64,000 nucleotides of DNA. Source: Hamadaea tsunoensis DSM 44101 (GTDB taxonomy: Bacteria > Actinomycetota > Actinomycetes > Mycobacteriales > Micromonosporaceae). The position numbers and the translations under genes were made by a program. Below, in pieces: positions 8,014-17,303 of this stretch. The first letter of the stretch is position 1. Each line of letters begins with the position of its first letter. The notes below the pieces were generated by a model that saw nothing but the letters and a program-made list of their open reading frames with translations, was not told the DNA's origin and did not search any database. The stretch is from NCBI RefSeq assembly GCF_000428945.1, contig NZ_AUAX01000030.1, positions 52,300 through 116,299 of the forward strand, read 5' to 3'.

Positions 8014-8574
8014 CTACCCCTCGATCAGCTCGTACGCCATGTCGAGCGCGGTCTTCATGCGCTCCTCGTCGGTGAGACCGTCGCCGTCGAGGATGAACCA
8101 GCAGGCGTGCAGCGTGAAGAACGCCATGGCCGCCCGGAGCCGCTTCGCCGGCGGATCGCCCGGGTCGACGAGCAGGTCGATGATGCTCGACATGCGTTCC
8201 TTGAAGTTGCGTCCCGACGGACGGTCCTTCATGGACGCCTGGTTCCGCTCGAAGAAGCGCATCACCTTGTGGTGCTGGCTCTGCATGAGACTTTCGGCGT
8301 ACCGGCGGAGGAACTCCTTGCGGGCCTCCAGGGTCCGGGGCTGCTCCGCGGCCCACGCTGCCATCTTCTCGACGCGGGCGATCTGGTCGGCCGTGAGGCT
8401 GTCGACGATCTCCTCTTTGCTCTTGAAGTGGTAGTAGAGCGCGGCCTTCGTCACCCCGAGGCGCTCGGCGATCTCCCGGAGCGACGTCTGGTCGTAGCCC
8501 TGCTCGGTGAAGAGTTCCAGCGCGACGGACTGGATGCGCGTACGCGTGTCGCGCCCCTCGATCTGCTCGCCCAT
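8014..8574 (-). CDS. TetR/AcrR-family repressor
   Basis: A 186-residue protein with an N-terminal TetR DNA-binding domain: SVALELFTEQGYDQTSLREI followed by VTKAALYYHFKSKEEI (about residues 17-57). The C-terminal ligand domain is not diagnostic. It is divergent from an MFS exporter across a 145-bp gap that holds a palindrome, the classic layout for a self-regulating repressor of an efflux pump whose substrate relieves repression. Confidence 0.9.
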   Translation of the reverse strand: MGEQIEGRDTRTRIQSVALELFTEQGYDQTSLREIAERLGVTKAALYYHFKSKEEIVDSLTADQIARVEKMAAWAAEQPRTLEARKEFLRRYAESLMQSQHHKVMRFFERNQASMKDRPSGRNFKERMSSIIDLLVDPGDPPAKRLRAAMAFFTLHACWFILDGDGLTDEERMKTALDMAYELIEG

Positions 8575-8658
8575 CGACTACTTCTCCTCATGTTCCCCGG
8601 TTGTGAGGGGGGCTTACTCGATTGCACTTGACGCGCCGTCGGTTATCAACTTACCGTA

Positions 8659-8680
8659 CGGCTAGTCAGTTTGCTAGCCG
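8659..8680. promoter_or_regulatory. Candidate TetR operator
   Basis: Inverted repeat CGGCTAG (8659-8665) / CTAGCCG (8674-8680) with 8 nt between, centred in the divergent tetR-MFS gap. Outer half-sites ACTTACCG (8649-8656) and, inverted, ACTTGCCG (8683-8690) extend the symmetry. Confidence 0.65.
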
Positions 8681-8719
8681 GTCGGCAAGTAAGTCCATCG
8701 GCCATCACGAGGGGGGCTC

Positions 8720-10336
8720 GTGTCCACCACTCCCGAAGCCGCACTACCGAAGCCGAATCTTCGCGTGGTGCTGCCGGGCATCCTGCTGGCGATGATGCTG
8801 GCGATGCTCGACAACATGGTCGTCGGCACGGCCATGCCCAAGATCGTGGGCGAGCTGGGTGGACTGTCCCAGCTGTCCTGGGTCGTCACCGCGTACGTGC
8901 TGGGGACCTCGGTCTCGACGCCGATCTGGGGGAAGCTCGGCGACCTCTACGGCCGCAAGAAGGTCTTCCTGACCTCGATCATCCTGTTCATGATCGGGTC
9001 GATGCTCTCCGGTGCCGCCGGTGAGTTCCACTGGCTGAACGACGCCGTCAGCCCGATGACGCAGCTCATCGCGTTCCGCGCGTTCCAGGGCCTGGGCGCG
9101 GGCGGTCTGATGGTCGGTGCGTTCGCCCTCATCGGCGACCTCGTCCCGCCCCGCGAGCGCGGCAAGTACCAGGGCCTCATGGGCGGCATCATGGCGATCG
9201 CGATGATCGCGGGCCCGCTCGTCGGCGGTCTGATCACCGACCACGCCTCGTGGCGCTGGATCTTCTACATGAACCTGCCGATCGGCGCGGTCGGCTTCGT
9301 GATGCTGGTGGCCTTCCTGCACCTGCCGAAGAAGACGACCGAGCACAAGATCGACTGGCTGGGCGCGGTCGTGCTCGGGATCAGCATCACCTCGATGGTC
9401 CTCATCACCACCTGGGGCGGCAAGGAGTACGCCTGGGGCAGCTGGCAGGTCCTCGGCCTCGGCGCCCTCGCCCTGGTGACGCTGGCCGCGTTCGTGATCA
9501 TCGAGCTGCGCGTACCGGAGCCGGTGCTGCCGCTGCACATCTTCAAGAACCGCAACTTCGCGGTGGTCAGCGGGATCGGCTTCCTGGTCGGCTTCGCGCT
9601 CTTCGGTGCGATCGCCTTCCTGCCGCTCTACCAGCAGACCGTCCAGGGCGCGTCGGCGACCAACTCCGGCCTGCTCCTGCTGCCGATGATGCTCGGCGTC
9701 ATGGTGACCTCGTTCGTCATCGGAAAGATCATCACGGACACGGGCAAGTACCGGATCTACCCGATCATCGGCGGCACGATCATGGCGATCGCCATGCTGC
9801 TGCTGACCCGCCTGACCGACCACACCAGCAAGTTCGAGTCCACGATCTACATGGTCGTGCTCGGCCTCGGCATGGGCTTCCTGATGCAGACCACGCTGCT
9901 GATCGCGCAGAACAGCGTACAGATGAAGGATCTGGGCGTGGCCAGCTCGACGGCGACCTTCGTGCGGTCGATCGGCGGTTCGTTCGGTGTCTCGATCTTC
10001 GGCGCGGTGTTCAACAGCCGCCTCAAGGAGAGCGTCACGAACGACCTCGGCCCGCAGGCGGCCACGATGATCGACAAGGTCGGCGGCAACCTCGGCAGCG
10101 AGGGCATGGCGCAGGTCTCCAAGCTGCTGCCGGCCGATCAGATCCAGGCGTTCGTCACGGCGATCAAGCACGCCATCGCGTACGCGACGTCGGGCCTGTT
10201 CTGGTGGGCGTTCGCGTTCGCGGTGCTCGTGCCGGTTCTGGCGATCTTCGTCAAGGAGGTCCCGCTGCGCACGTCGAACCAGCCCACGGCGAACGCCGAG
10301 GGCGAGCCGGCGCCGGCGCTGCTCGCGGTCGAGTGA
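8720..10336 (+). CDS. MFS multidrug exporter, DHA2 (EmrB/QacA) 14-helix type
   Basis: A 538-residue membrane protein. The early ILLAMMLAMLDNMVVGTAMP and LGDLYGRKK motifs (motif A after helix 2) and the RAFQGLGAGGL motif mark it as a DHA2 drug:H+ antiporter, and the length fits 14 helices. GTG 8720 follows GAGGGGGG. It is divergent from the TetR gene, its likely repressor, and ends in a strong terminator. The substrate is unknown. Confidence 0.92.
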   Translation: MSTTPEAALPKPNLRVVLPGILLAMMLAMLDNMVVGTAMPKIVGELGGLSQLSWVVTAYVLGTSVSTPIWGKLGDLYGRKKVFLTSIILFMIGSMLSGAAGEFHWLNDAVSPMTQLIAFRAFQGLGAGGLMVGAFALIGDLVPPRERGKYQGLMGGIMAIAMIAGPLVGGLITDHASWRWIFYMNLPIGAVGFVMLVAFLHLPKKTTEHKIDWLGAVVLGISITSMVLITTWGGKEYAWGSWQVLGLGALALVTLAAFVIIELRVPEPVLPLHIFKNRNFAVVSGIGFLVGFALFGAIAFLPLYQQTVQGASATNSGLLLLPMMLGVMVTSFVIGKIITDTGKYRIYPIIGGTIMAIAMLLLTRLTDHTSKFESTIYMVVLGLGMGFLMQTTLLIAQNSVQMKDLGVASSTATFVRSIGGSFGVSIFGAVFNSRLKESVTNDLGPQAATMIDKVGGNLGSEGMAQVSKLLPADQIQAFVTAIKHAIAYATSGLFWWAFAFAVLVPVLAIFVKEVPLRTSNQPTANAEGEPAPALLAVE

Positions 10337-10366
10337 CGGCTGGCCGCAGGACGCGGCATTGATCTC

Positions 10367-10400
10367 GACGCCCCCGGGGATTTCCTCCCCCGGGGGCGTC
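10367..10400 (+). terminator. Terminator of the MFS gene
   Basis: GACGCCCCCGGGGA (10367-10380) pairs with TCCCCCGGGGGCGTC (10386-10400), followed by GTTTCTTCTT. Confidence 0.85.
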
Positions 10401-10534
10401 GTTTCTTCTTGACGGTCTTTCCGTTCCATGCGCCGGCGAGAGTGGTGCGCGGTTCTGCTCACATTGGTTGCCTCCTCGTGATTCTGCGTGCAAGACTGAG
10501 CGCGGTTTGAGCACGAGATGAGCGGAGATCGAGC

Positions 10535-11587
10535 ATGACTGAGCGCGGCGCCGGAATGGCGACCGACATCGCCGAGCAGCCCGAGGTCTACGGCAAGCTG
10601 CTGGAGGCGCCGAGCGTGGCCGCGATCGAGCAGGTGGCGCGGGCCATCGCCGAGCGCCGGCCGAAGCACGTGGTCTTCACCGCGCGCGGCACGTCGGACC
10701 ACGCCGCGCTGTACGCGGCGTACCTGACCGAGATCCGGCTGGGCATCCCCGCCGGGCTCGCCTCGCCGAGCGCGATCACCGTCTACGGCGCGCGGCCCGA
10801 CTTCTCCGAGGCCCTCGTCGTGGGCGTCTCGCAGTCCGGCGGCTCGCCCGACCTGACCGAGGTACTCAAGATCGCCCGCGAGCAGGGCGCGCTGACCCTC
10901 GCCGTCACCAACAACGCCGGCTCGCTGCTCAACCAGACGGCCGAGCTCACCGTGGACGTCGCCGCCGGGCACGAGCGTGCCGTCGCGGCCACCAAGACCT
11001 ACACCGCCGAGCTGCTCGCCCTGCTCCTGCTGGTCGAGGCGGTCAAGGGCGGCGGCACGGTCCCCGCCGAGGAGCGCGCCGCCCTCGCCGAGCTGCCGGC
11101 CCTCGCGGCCCGCACGCTCGAAGACGAGACGCCGGCCCAGCTCGCCGACCGCTACCGCTTCGCCGGGCGCGTCGTCACCACAGGCCGGGGGTACGCGTAC
11201 CCGACGGCTCGGGAGGCCGCTCTGAAGCTCATGGAGACGTCGTACCTCGCCGCGCTGGCCTTCTCCGGAGCGGATCTCCTGCACGGCCCGCTCGCGATGG
11301 CCGATCCGGACGTCCCCGTGCTGGCCGTCCTCGGCACCGGTCCGGGCAGCACCGCGATGGCCGACGTCCTGCACCGGCTCGGCGAGCGCCGGGCCGACGT
11401 GGTGACGATCGGGTCGGGCCAGGTCGCCGAGGCGTCCGCCCGGCTGGCCGTGCCCGCGGTCGACGAGCGGTACGCCGCCCTGCTCGACATCCTCCCGTTG
11501 CAGCGACTGGCCCTGGCCATCGCGCTCGGCCGGGGCGAGAACCCGGACGCGCCCCGGGGGCTCAAGAAGGTGACCGAGACCCTCTGA
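10535..11587 (+). CDS. SIS-domain sugar isomerase/deaminase (GlmS C-terminal-like)
   Basis: A 350-residue protein with two SIS domains: the first around FTARGTSDHAAL and VSQSGGSPDLTE, the second around GRGYAYPTAREAALKLMETS. The layout is that of the isomerase half of GlmS and of NagB-II/AgaS amino-sugar phosphate enzymes, with no glutaminase domain. A role in glucosamine-6-phosphate handling would fit the two chitinases of the window, but this is inference. ATG 10535 has GGAG 7 nt upstream; ATG 10556 is possible. Confidence 0.85.
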   Translation: MTERGAGMATDIAEQPEVYGKLLEAPSVAAIEQVARAIAERRPKHVVFTARGTSDHAALYAAYLTEIRLGIPAGLASPSAITVYGARPDFSEALVVGVSQSGGSPDLTEVLKIAREQGALTLAVTNNAGSLLNQTAELTVDVAAGHERAVAATKTYTAELLALLLLVEAVKGGGTVPAEERAALAELPALAARTLEDETPAQLADRYRFAGRVVTTGRGYAYPTAREAALKLMETSYLAALAFSGADLLHGPLAMADPDVPVLAVLGTGPGSTAMADVLHRLGERRADVVTIGSGQVAEASARLAVPAVDERYAALLDILPLQRLALAIALGRGENPDAPRGLKKVTETL

Positions 11588-11635
11588 TCGACCGGCCGGC
11601 GCTGAGCACACCCGGCGCTGGCTACTGTTGGTCCC

Positions 11636-13177
11636 GTGTCCACACTTCGCGATCTCGTCGAGGAACATACGAACCTCGGCCCGGACGACATCGACCACCT
11701 GACGCGGTTGGCCGGCGACTGGCAGTTGATCTCCGATCTGTCCTTCGCCGACCTGCTGCTGTGGGTGCCGGTGGCCGATGCGTCCGGATCGCGTACCGGT
11801 GATCACGGGGGCGCGCCCGCGTTCATCTGCGTCGCCCAGGTACGCCCGACCACCGCGCCGACGGCGTACCAGGACGATCAGGTGGGCCGCATCGTCGGCG
11901 GGCCCGAGGTCGCGCATCTCGCCATCGCCCGTCAGCAGGGCCGGATCTGGCGTGAGGGCGACCCCGTCTGGTACGGCGACACCCCGGCGCGGCACGAGGC
12001 CGTCCCGGTCCGCCACCGCCGGGCGGACGGCGAGACCAGCGAGGTCATCGCGGTCGCCGGCCGGGACACGAACCTGTCGACCGCGCGTACGCCGAGCCAG
12101 CTCGAACTGAACTACCTGACCAGCGCGGACGACCTCGCGCAGATGGTGGCCGACGGCACCTTCCCGCCGCCCCGGCACCCGGGCGAGACGACCAGCGCCC
12201 CGCGCGTCGGCGACGGCCTGATCCGGCTGGACGCGTCCGGCAAGGTCACCTACGCGTCCCCGAACGCGCAGTCCGCGTTCCGCCGTCTCGGGCACGCCTC
12301 GCATCTCGTGGGCGAGGATCTGGCCGCCCTGCTCGGCCGGATCGCCGACGACCCGTTGGAGGGCTCCGAGGCCAGCGCGCGCGTCCTGGCGGCGCTGCGC
12401 GGGGATTCCCCGGCCCGCAAGGAGATCGAGGTACGCGGGGCCACCGTCCTCACGCGAGCGCTGCCGCTGATCCCGGCCGGCGTACCGATCGGGGCGCTGA
12501 TCCTGGCCCGCGACGTCACCGAGGTACGCCGGCGTGACCGCGCCCTGATCACGAAGGACGCGACGATCCGGGAGATCCACCACCGGGTGAAGAACAACCT
12601 GCAGACCGTGGCGGCCCTGTTGCGGCTGCAGGCCCGCCGGGTCGACGCGCCCGAGGCGAAGGCCGCCCTGGAGGAGTCCGTACGCCGGGTCGCCTCCATC
12701 GCCCTCGTCCACGAGACGCTCGCCATGTCGGCCGACGAGGCGGTCGAGTTCGACGGCATCGTCGACCGGGTCGCGACGGCGGCCGCCGAGGTGGCCGGCG
12801 GCTTCTCCGGCAGCGGCATCTCGGTACGCGTACGCCGGGAGGGCAGTTTCGGCGTCCTGCCGGCGGAGATCGCGACGCCGCTGGTGATGGTGCTGAACGA
12901 GTTGCTGCTCAACGCGGTGGAGCACGCGTTCACCGAGGACTCCGAGGATCCCGAGGTGGTCGTGTCGGCCCACCGGTTCCGCAAGCAGCTGCAGGTGACC
13001 GTGGCCGACAACGGCCGGGGGCTGCCGGACGGCTTCAACCCCAGTTCCGCCAAGCGGCTCGGCCTGCAGATCATCCGTACGCTGACCACCGGCGAGCTGC
13101 GCGGCAGCATCGAGATGCGCAACCGGGCCGAGGGCGGCGCGGAGGCGTTGCTGGAGGTACCGCTGGCGAAGCGGTGA
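11636..13177 (+). CDS. pdtaS: PdtaS-type sensor histidine kinase
   Basis: A 513-residue cytosolic kinase: N-terminal GAF-like domain (about 1-150), a PAS domain (about 190-300), a HisKA_2 dimerisation helix with EIHHRVKNNLQTVAALLRLQ (His315 or His316 phosphorylated), and an HWE-type ATPase domain with NELLLNAVEHAF and DNGRGLP. It matches the mycobacterial PdtaS kinase that phosphorylates an ANTAR RNA-binding regulator; that partner is not visible here. GTG 11636 is preceded by TACTGT 7 nt upstream (leaderless). Confidence 0.92.
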   Translation: MSTLRDLVEEHTNLGPDDIDHLTRLAGDWQLISDLSFADLLLWVPVADASGSRTGDHGGAPAFICVAQVRPTTAPTAYQDDQVGRIVGGPEVAHLAIARQQGRIWREGDPVWYGDTPARHEAVPVRHRRADGETSEVIAVAGRDTNLSTARTPSQLELNYLTSADDLAQMVADGTFPPPRHPGETTSAPRVGDGLIRLDASGKVTYASPNAQSAFRRLGHASHLVGEDLAALLGRIADDPLEGSEASARVLAALRGDSPARKEIEVRGATVLTRALPLIPAGVPIGALILARDVTEVRRRDRALITKDATIREIHHRVKNNLQTVAALLRLQARRVDAPEAKAALEESVRRVASIALVHETLAMSADEAVEFDGIVDRVATAAAEVAGGFSGSGISVRVRREGSFGVLPAEIATPLVMVLNELLLNAVEHAFTEDSEDPEVVVSAHRFRKQLQVTVADNGRGLPDGFNPSSAKRLGLQIIRTLTTGELRGSIEMRNRAEGGAEALLEVPLAKR

Positions 13178-13183
13178 CCGGGG

Positions 13184-14737
13184 TCAGCCGGGCAGCTTCT
13201 CGAAGCGGAGCAGGAACAGGTTCTTCGACCGCCAGATCTTGGCCACCTTGTACTGCTTCAGCAGCGCGATGATGCGGTTGTCCACCTTCTGCAGGTGCAG
13301 CGGGTCGGTGGCGGTCGGCGTGGTCACCAGGATGCACACGAACCACATCTGCTGCTGCGTACCGATGTAGTTCTCCGGGGGCCAGTTCTCGTTGGCCGAC
13401 AGCTGCCCGCGCTGCACCCCTGTCTTCTTGATCAGCACGTCCGTCGGCCGGTACGCCTGCGGGACGTAGTAGTCGACCGCGCCGCGCAGGCCCCAGACCG
13501 TGTTCGCGCCGTAGAGGATGCCGTCCTGCGCGGAGGCGTGCTGCAGTTCGAGTTCCCGGGCCATCGCCCGGTAGTCGCCGCCGACGTGGATGTCGGTCAG
13601 CCGGACGGCCGGGTTCACCGTGAACTGCATCGGCAGCAGGATCGCGAGCACCAGCGCGGCGCGTACCCACACCGTGCGGCGCAGGGGTCGGTCGGGCCCG
13701 ATCAGCGAGGCGGCGGCCAGCAGCGTCAACGGGACCACGGCCGACAACGCGTACCGGGGCATCCACATGGGGGAGCGCAGGATCGAGACGGCGATCAGGA
13801 TGAGCGGCGGCGCGACCGCGAGGGTGGCCAGTTCGGCCACGACGCCGCGCTTCGCCCGGACCGCGAGGGCCAGGCCGATGAAGACGAACGCGATCGCCAC
13901 GATCCGCGACGAGGCCGCGCTGCCGATCCCGTTGATGTTGGAACCGAAGATCGTAGCGGGCGCCGTCGACAGGTCCCGCCACTCCGGCTTCGGCATCCAG
14001 GACAGCTGCGTACCCTGCTGGTGGATGCCGAGATAGACCAGCGGCGCCGCGGCGAGCAGCGGGAGGGCGAGGACGGCGGCCCAGCGCAGGCGTTCGCGGC
14101 CGGGGACCCGCAGCCAGACGATCACCGCGTGGCCCAGCAGGATGACGATCGTGAACATGTGCGCGAAGACGGCGCCGGCCATGGCGAGCGCGTAGAACGC
14201 CCAGGCGGGCCAGGTACGCCGTTCGGCCGCGCGGTAGCACAGCAGCGTCGCGAGGGTGGCGAAGAAGAGGGCGAGGCCGTAGCCGCGCGCCTCCTGGGCG
14301 TAGTAGGTCAGCGACGGGACGAGTGTGAGCATCATCGCGGCAGTGAAGCCGGTCACACCGCCGAAAAGGCGGCGGCCGAGTTCGCCCGCGAGGGCCACGG
14401 CGCCGGCGACGGCGAGCGCGGAAGGCAGCCGCATCGCGATCTCGGACGTGCCGAAGACGTCTGTCCAGAAGTGCATGAACAGGTAGTAGGGTGCGATGAC
14501 ACCGTCCATGTGCTTGGCCAGTTCCCACATCTGGCCGACCGTGCGACGGCAGGCGGACAGCGTGGCGAGTTCGTCCCAGCCGAGCGTCGGCTTGCCCAGG
14601 TGGTATCGGGCGAGCAGGAGCATGACCAGCCCGGGCACCGCCGACGGGGCGAGCCGGACGGCCAGCCGCCGGGCGAGCGCGACGGAGCGCGTACGCGCGT
14701 CCGTCAGGGTGTCGGTGGTCGCGGCCTGTGCGGTCAC
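13184..14737 (-). CDS. GT39/ArnT-like membrane glycosyltransferase
   Basis: A 517-residue multi-pass protein. The N-terminal loop GWDELATLSACRRT carries the acidic pair expected of GT-C enzymes, and SLTYYAQEARGYGL matches the conserved Tyr/Arg loop of the PMT/ArnT group. Such enzymes move a sugar from a polyprenyl-phosphate donor on the outer membrane face. The acceptor is unknown. GTG 14737 has AGGAG upstream. Divergent from another large membrane protein gene. Confidence 0.82.
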   Translation of the reverse strand: MTAQAATTDTLTDARTRSVALARRLAVRLAPSAVPGLVMLLLARYHLGKPTLGWDELATLSACRRTVGQMWELAKHMDGVIAPYYLFMHFWTDVFGTSEIAMRLPSALAVAGAVALAGELGRRLFGGVTGFTAAMMLTLVPSLTYYAQEARGYGLALFFATLATLLCYRAAERRTWPAWAFYALAMAGAVFAHMFTIVILLGHAVIVWLRVPGRERLRWAAVLALPLLAAAPLVYLGIHQQGTQLSWMPKPEWRDLSTAPATIFGSNINGIGSAASSRIVAIAFVFIGLALAVRAKRGVVAELATLAVAPPLILIAVSILRSPMWMPRYALSAVVPLTLLAAASLIGPDRPLRRTVWVRAALVLAILLPMQFTVNPAVRLTDIHVGGDYRAMARELELQHASAQDGILYGANTVWGLRGAVDYYVPQAYRPTDVLIKKTGVQRGQLSANENWPPENYIGTQQQMWFVCILVTTPTATDPLHLQKVDNRIIALLKQYKVAKIWRSKNLFLLRFEKLPG

Positions 14738-14838
14738 GTGATCATCTCCTGGACAGGGTGGTGGGGCGGCCCAAGCCTCGCCATGGTGCCTAGACTGCTA
14801 CACCGAAATTGACATCCGCTGGCAGGGGTCGGAGAAGT

Positions 14839-17121
14839 ATGAGCCAGACGACCGCACGACCGGCGGCGGACGCCCCGGTGGCGACGAAGCGTACCCGTGA
14901 AGCCCGGCTTCTCCGGTGGCTTCCCGCCGCCGGTGCCTGTGTGACACTCGTTGCCATTCTGGCCGTTGCCGGTGCGCCCTGGTGGGAAATCGGCAGATAT
15001 GCGTCGTACGCCCTGATCGGCGTGATGATCCCGGGAACCCTCGTCTACCGGTCGCTGCGCCGGACCCCGCTGACCCTCGTCGAGGACCTCGCGATGGGCG
15101 CGGCCGTCGGCCTCGTGCTCGAACTCGCGGCCTGGGCCGTGTTCAGCGTGCTCGACCTGCGCGGCTGGGTACGCCTGTGGCCGTTCCTCGTGATGCTCGT
15201 GTACGCCGCCCTGCCCGCCCTGCGCCGGCACTGGTGGGTCCGCGAGTACCCGCAACGGGCTCCGCTGGCCTGGTCGTGGACGGTCGCCGGGGTGGTCTCG
15301 TTCTGGTCGCTCTACCTGTCCTCGGTCTTCCTGCAGCGCAACCCGGCGATCCCGACCTCCGAGGGCACGCGGCAGTACCTCGACCTCGCGTACCAGTTGT
15401 CGCTGGCAGGGGAGGCCAAGAACCACCTGCCGCTGCATCTGCCGCAGGTCGCCGGGGAGCCGCTGTACTACCACTGGTTCGCCTACGCGCACATGGCCAT
15501 GTCGAGCATGGTCGGCGGCGTCGACCTGACCTCGGTCTCGCTGCGGTACGCGATCCCGGCGCTGTGCGCGCTCGCGATCGTGCTGACCGCCACGGTCGGC
15601 TGGCGGGTCAGCAAGCGCCCGGCCGTCGGGGCCGTCGCGGCGATCCTCTTCTTCACGATCGGCGAGTTTAACTTCACCGACCCGGTCACGATGCCCTTCG
15701 GTACCCAGGCGACCTTCGTCATCTGGCACGGCATGTCGATGATCTACAGCTGGGTGCTGCTGATCGCCCTGATCGGCGCGATCGGCCTCGTCCTGCTGGA
15801 GGACAAGCCCGGCGTACGCGCGTACGTGCTGGCGGGGCTGCTCGTCGCCGGATCGAGCGGGGCGAAGGCCAGCTCGCTGCCGGTGGTGCTGGGCGCACTC
15901 GGGATCGCCGGACTGGCGCTGCTGATCGCGTACCGGCGGATCCCGTGGCGGATCGTGATCCTCGGCGCCGTCGCGCTGGCGGGGCAGTTCTTCGCCACCG
16001 CGGTGCTGTACCAGTTCCAGACGTACAAGACCGGGTTCGCGCTCTTCGGCCAGTTGGAGCCCTACTGGCTGCCGCTGGCCAACCACCCGCGCGGCCCGCT
16101 CACCCAGGCGCTCATCTCGGTCGGCGTCTTCGGCGCGTTCCTGCTCAACATGGAACTGCGCCAGGCCGGCATCATCCCGCTGCTGTGGCGGCAGAAGCTG
16201 CGCCTGGAGCCGATCCAGTGGGTCCTGCTCGGCGGCGGCCTGGCCGGCGTCCTGTTCTACCTGACGATCCACCAGCTCAGCGGCGGCGAGCAGTACTTCG
16301 CCCGGTCCGGCTTCACCTTCGGCGTGATCCTGTCGGGCTGGGGCTTCGTGCAGGTGCTCGACCGGGCCAAGCTCGGCCGGCGGGGCAGGCTGCTGCTCGG
16401 CCTCGGCGCGGCCGTGTTCGCCCTGGCCACGGTGCTGATCCAGCTCGCGTACGCGAAGCCGTTCGTCCCGCACCTGCCGCGTTACCGGCCCGTGCTGCCG
16501 ATCCTGGAGTGGGCCGGCGCCCTCCTGGCCGTCGGCGTCGTGGTGGCGGCCGCCTGGCTGCTGCTGCGCCGGCGGGTCCCGGCCCTTCGCGGGCGCGGCG
16601 GCGTCGTGCTGCTCACCGCGGTCCTGGTCGCCGGGGCGCCCGGCCTCGTCATGGACATGGCCAAATCGGAACGCACGCCCAACGGCGGCGCCTACTACAA
16701 CATCGACCTGCCCCGGTCACGGGTGCTGGCCGCCCGCTACGTCCGCGACCACAGCGGCCCGGACGACGTGCTCGCGACCAACGTCCACTGCGTCGGCACG
16801 CTCCCGAACGGCAAGTGCGATCCGCGTTCGTTCTGGCTCTCGGCGTACGCGGAGCGGCGGGTGCTCGTCGAGGGGTGGACGTTCGCCCCGCGGATCGGCG
16901 GGGACAACCGGATCCCGTTCTGGGACCAGGCCCTGCTGACGCGCAACGACGACGCGATCGCGGCGCCGACACCGGAGAAGCTGGCCGCCCTGCGCCACGA
17001 CTACGGGGTGCGCTGGATCGTCGTCGACGACCAGGGCGGGACGGCGTACTCGGTCGACCTCGGCAAGTACGCCGACCTGCGCTACACCAACTCCCGCATC
17101 AAGGTCTACGAACTCCGCTGA
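14839..17121 (+). CDS. Large multi-pass membrane protein, GT-C-like architecture
   Basis: A 760-residue protein with more than a dozen membrane segments and a soluble C-terminal part of about 150 residues (from about 610, after ERTPNGG). The TSEGTRQYLDLAYQLSLAG and YYHWFAYAHM segments between early helices resemble donor-binding loops of GT-C enzymes. The C-terminal domain, with DDVLATNVHC and a WIVVDDQ strand, resembles the periplasmic ends of such proteins. ATG 14839 has GGAGAAG 5 nt upstream. No family name can be assigned with certainty. Confidence 0.75.
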   Translation: MSQTTARPAADAPVATKRTREARLLRWLPAAGACVTLVAILAVAGAPWWEIGRYASYALIGVMIPGTLVYRSLRRTPLTLVEDLAMGAAVGLVLELAAWAVFSVLDLRGWVRLWPFLVMLVYAALPALRRHWWVREYPQRAPLAWSWTVAGVVSFWSLYLSSVFLQRNPAIPTSEGTRQYLDLAYQLSLAGEAKNHLPLHLPQVAGEPLYYHWFAYAHMAMSSMVGGVDLTSVSLRYAIPALCALAIVLTATVGWRVSKRPAVGAVAAILFFTIGEFNFTDPVTMPFGTQATFVIWHGMSMIYSWVLLIALIGAIGLVLLEDKPGVRAYVLAGLLVAGSSGAKASSLPVVLGALGIAGLALLIAYRRIPWRIVILGAVALAGQFFATAVLYQFQTYKTGFALFGQLEPYWLPLANHPRGPLTQALISVGVFGAFLLNMELRQAGIIPLLWRQKLRLEPIQWVLLGGGLAGVLFYLTIHQLSGGEQYFARSGFTFGVILSGWGFVQVLDRAKLGRRGRLLLGLGAAVFALATVLIQLAYAKPFVPHLPRYRPVLPILEWAGALLAVGVVVAAAWLLLRRRVPALRGRGGVVLLTAVLVAGAPGLVMDMAKSERTPNGGAYYNIDLPRSRVLAARYVRDHSGPDDVLATNVHCVGTLPNGKCDPRSFWLSAYAERRVLVEGWTFAPRIGGDNRIPFWDQALLTRNDDAIAAPTPEKLAALRHDYGVRWIVVDDQGGTAYSVDLGKYADLRYTNSRIKVYELR

Positions 17122-17184
17122 CCCACCGCTGACCCGCCGCTCCCCGGCTGACCCCCGCCGCCCCCGCCGGCCGGCCGCCGGCCC

Positions 17185-17258
17185 CGACGATCTTGCGCGA
17201 ATGCCCCGAAATTCGCGGCTTATGTCCGAATAGCCCGGACATTCGCGCAAGATCGTCG
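17185..17258 (-). repeat. 74-bp palindromic element, copy 1 (inverted orientation)
   Basis: Arms CGACGATCTTGCGCGAATG (17185-17203) and its exact complement (17240-17258) enclose 36 nt that match the inner sequence of the other copies when read on the reverse strand. Lies between two convergent genes, so it could act as a bidirectional terminator. Confidence 0.9.
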
Positions 17259-17303
17259 CAAGGCGGGGAGCGGGAACGGGAGGGCGGGGTGGGGTCGGCA
17301 GGG

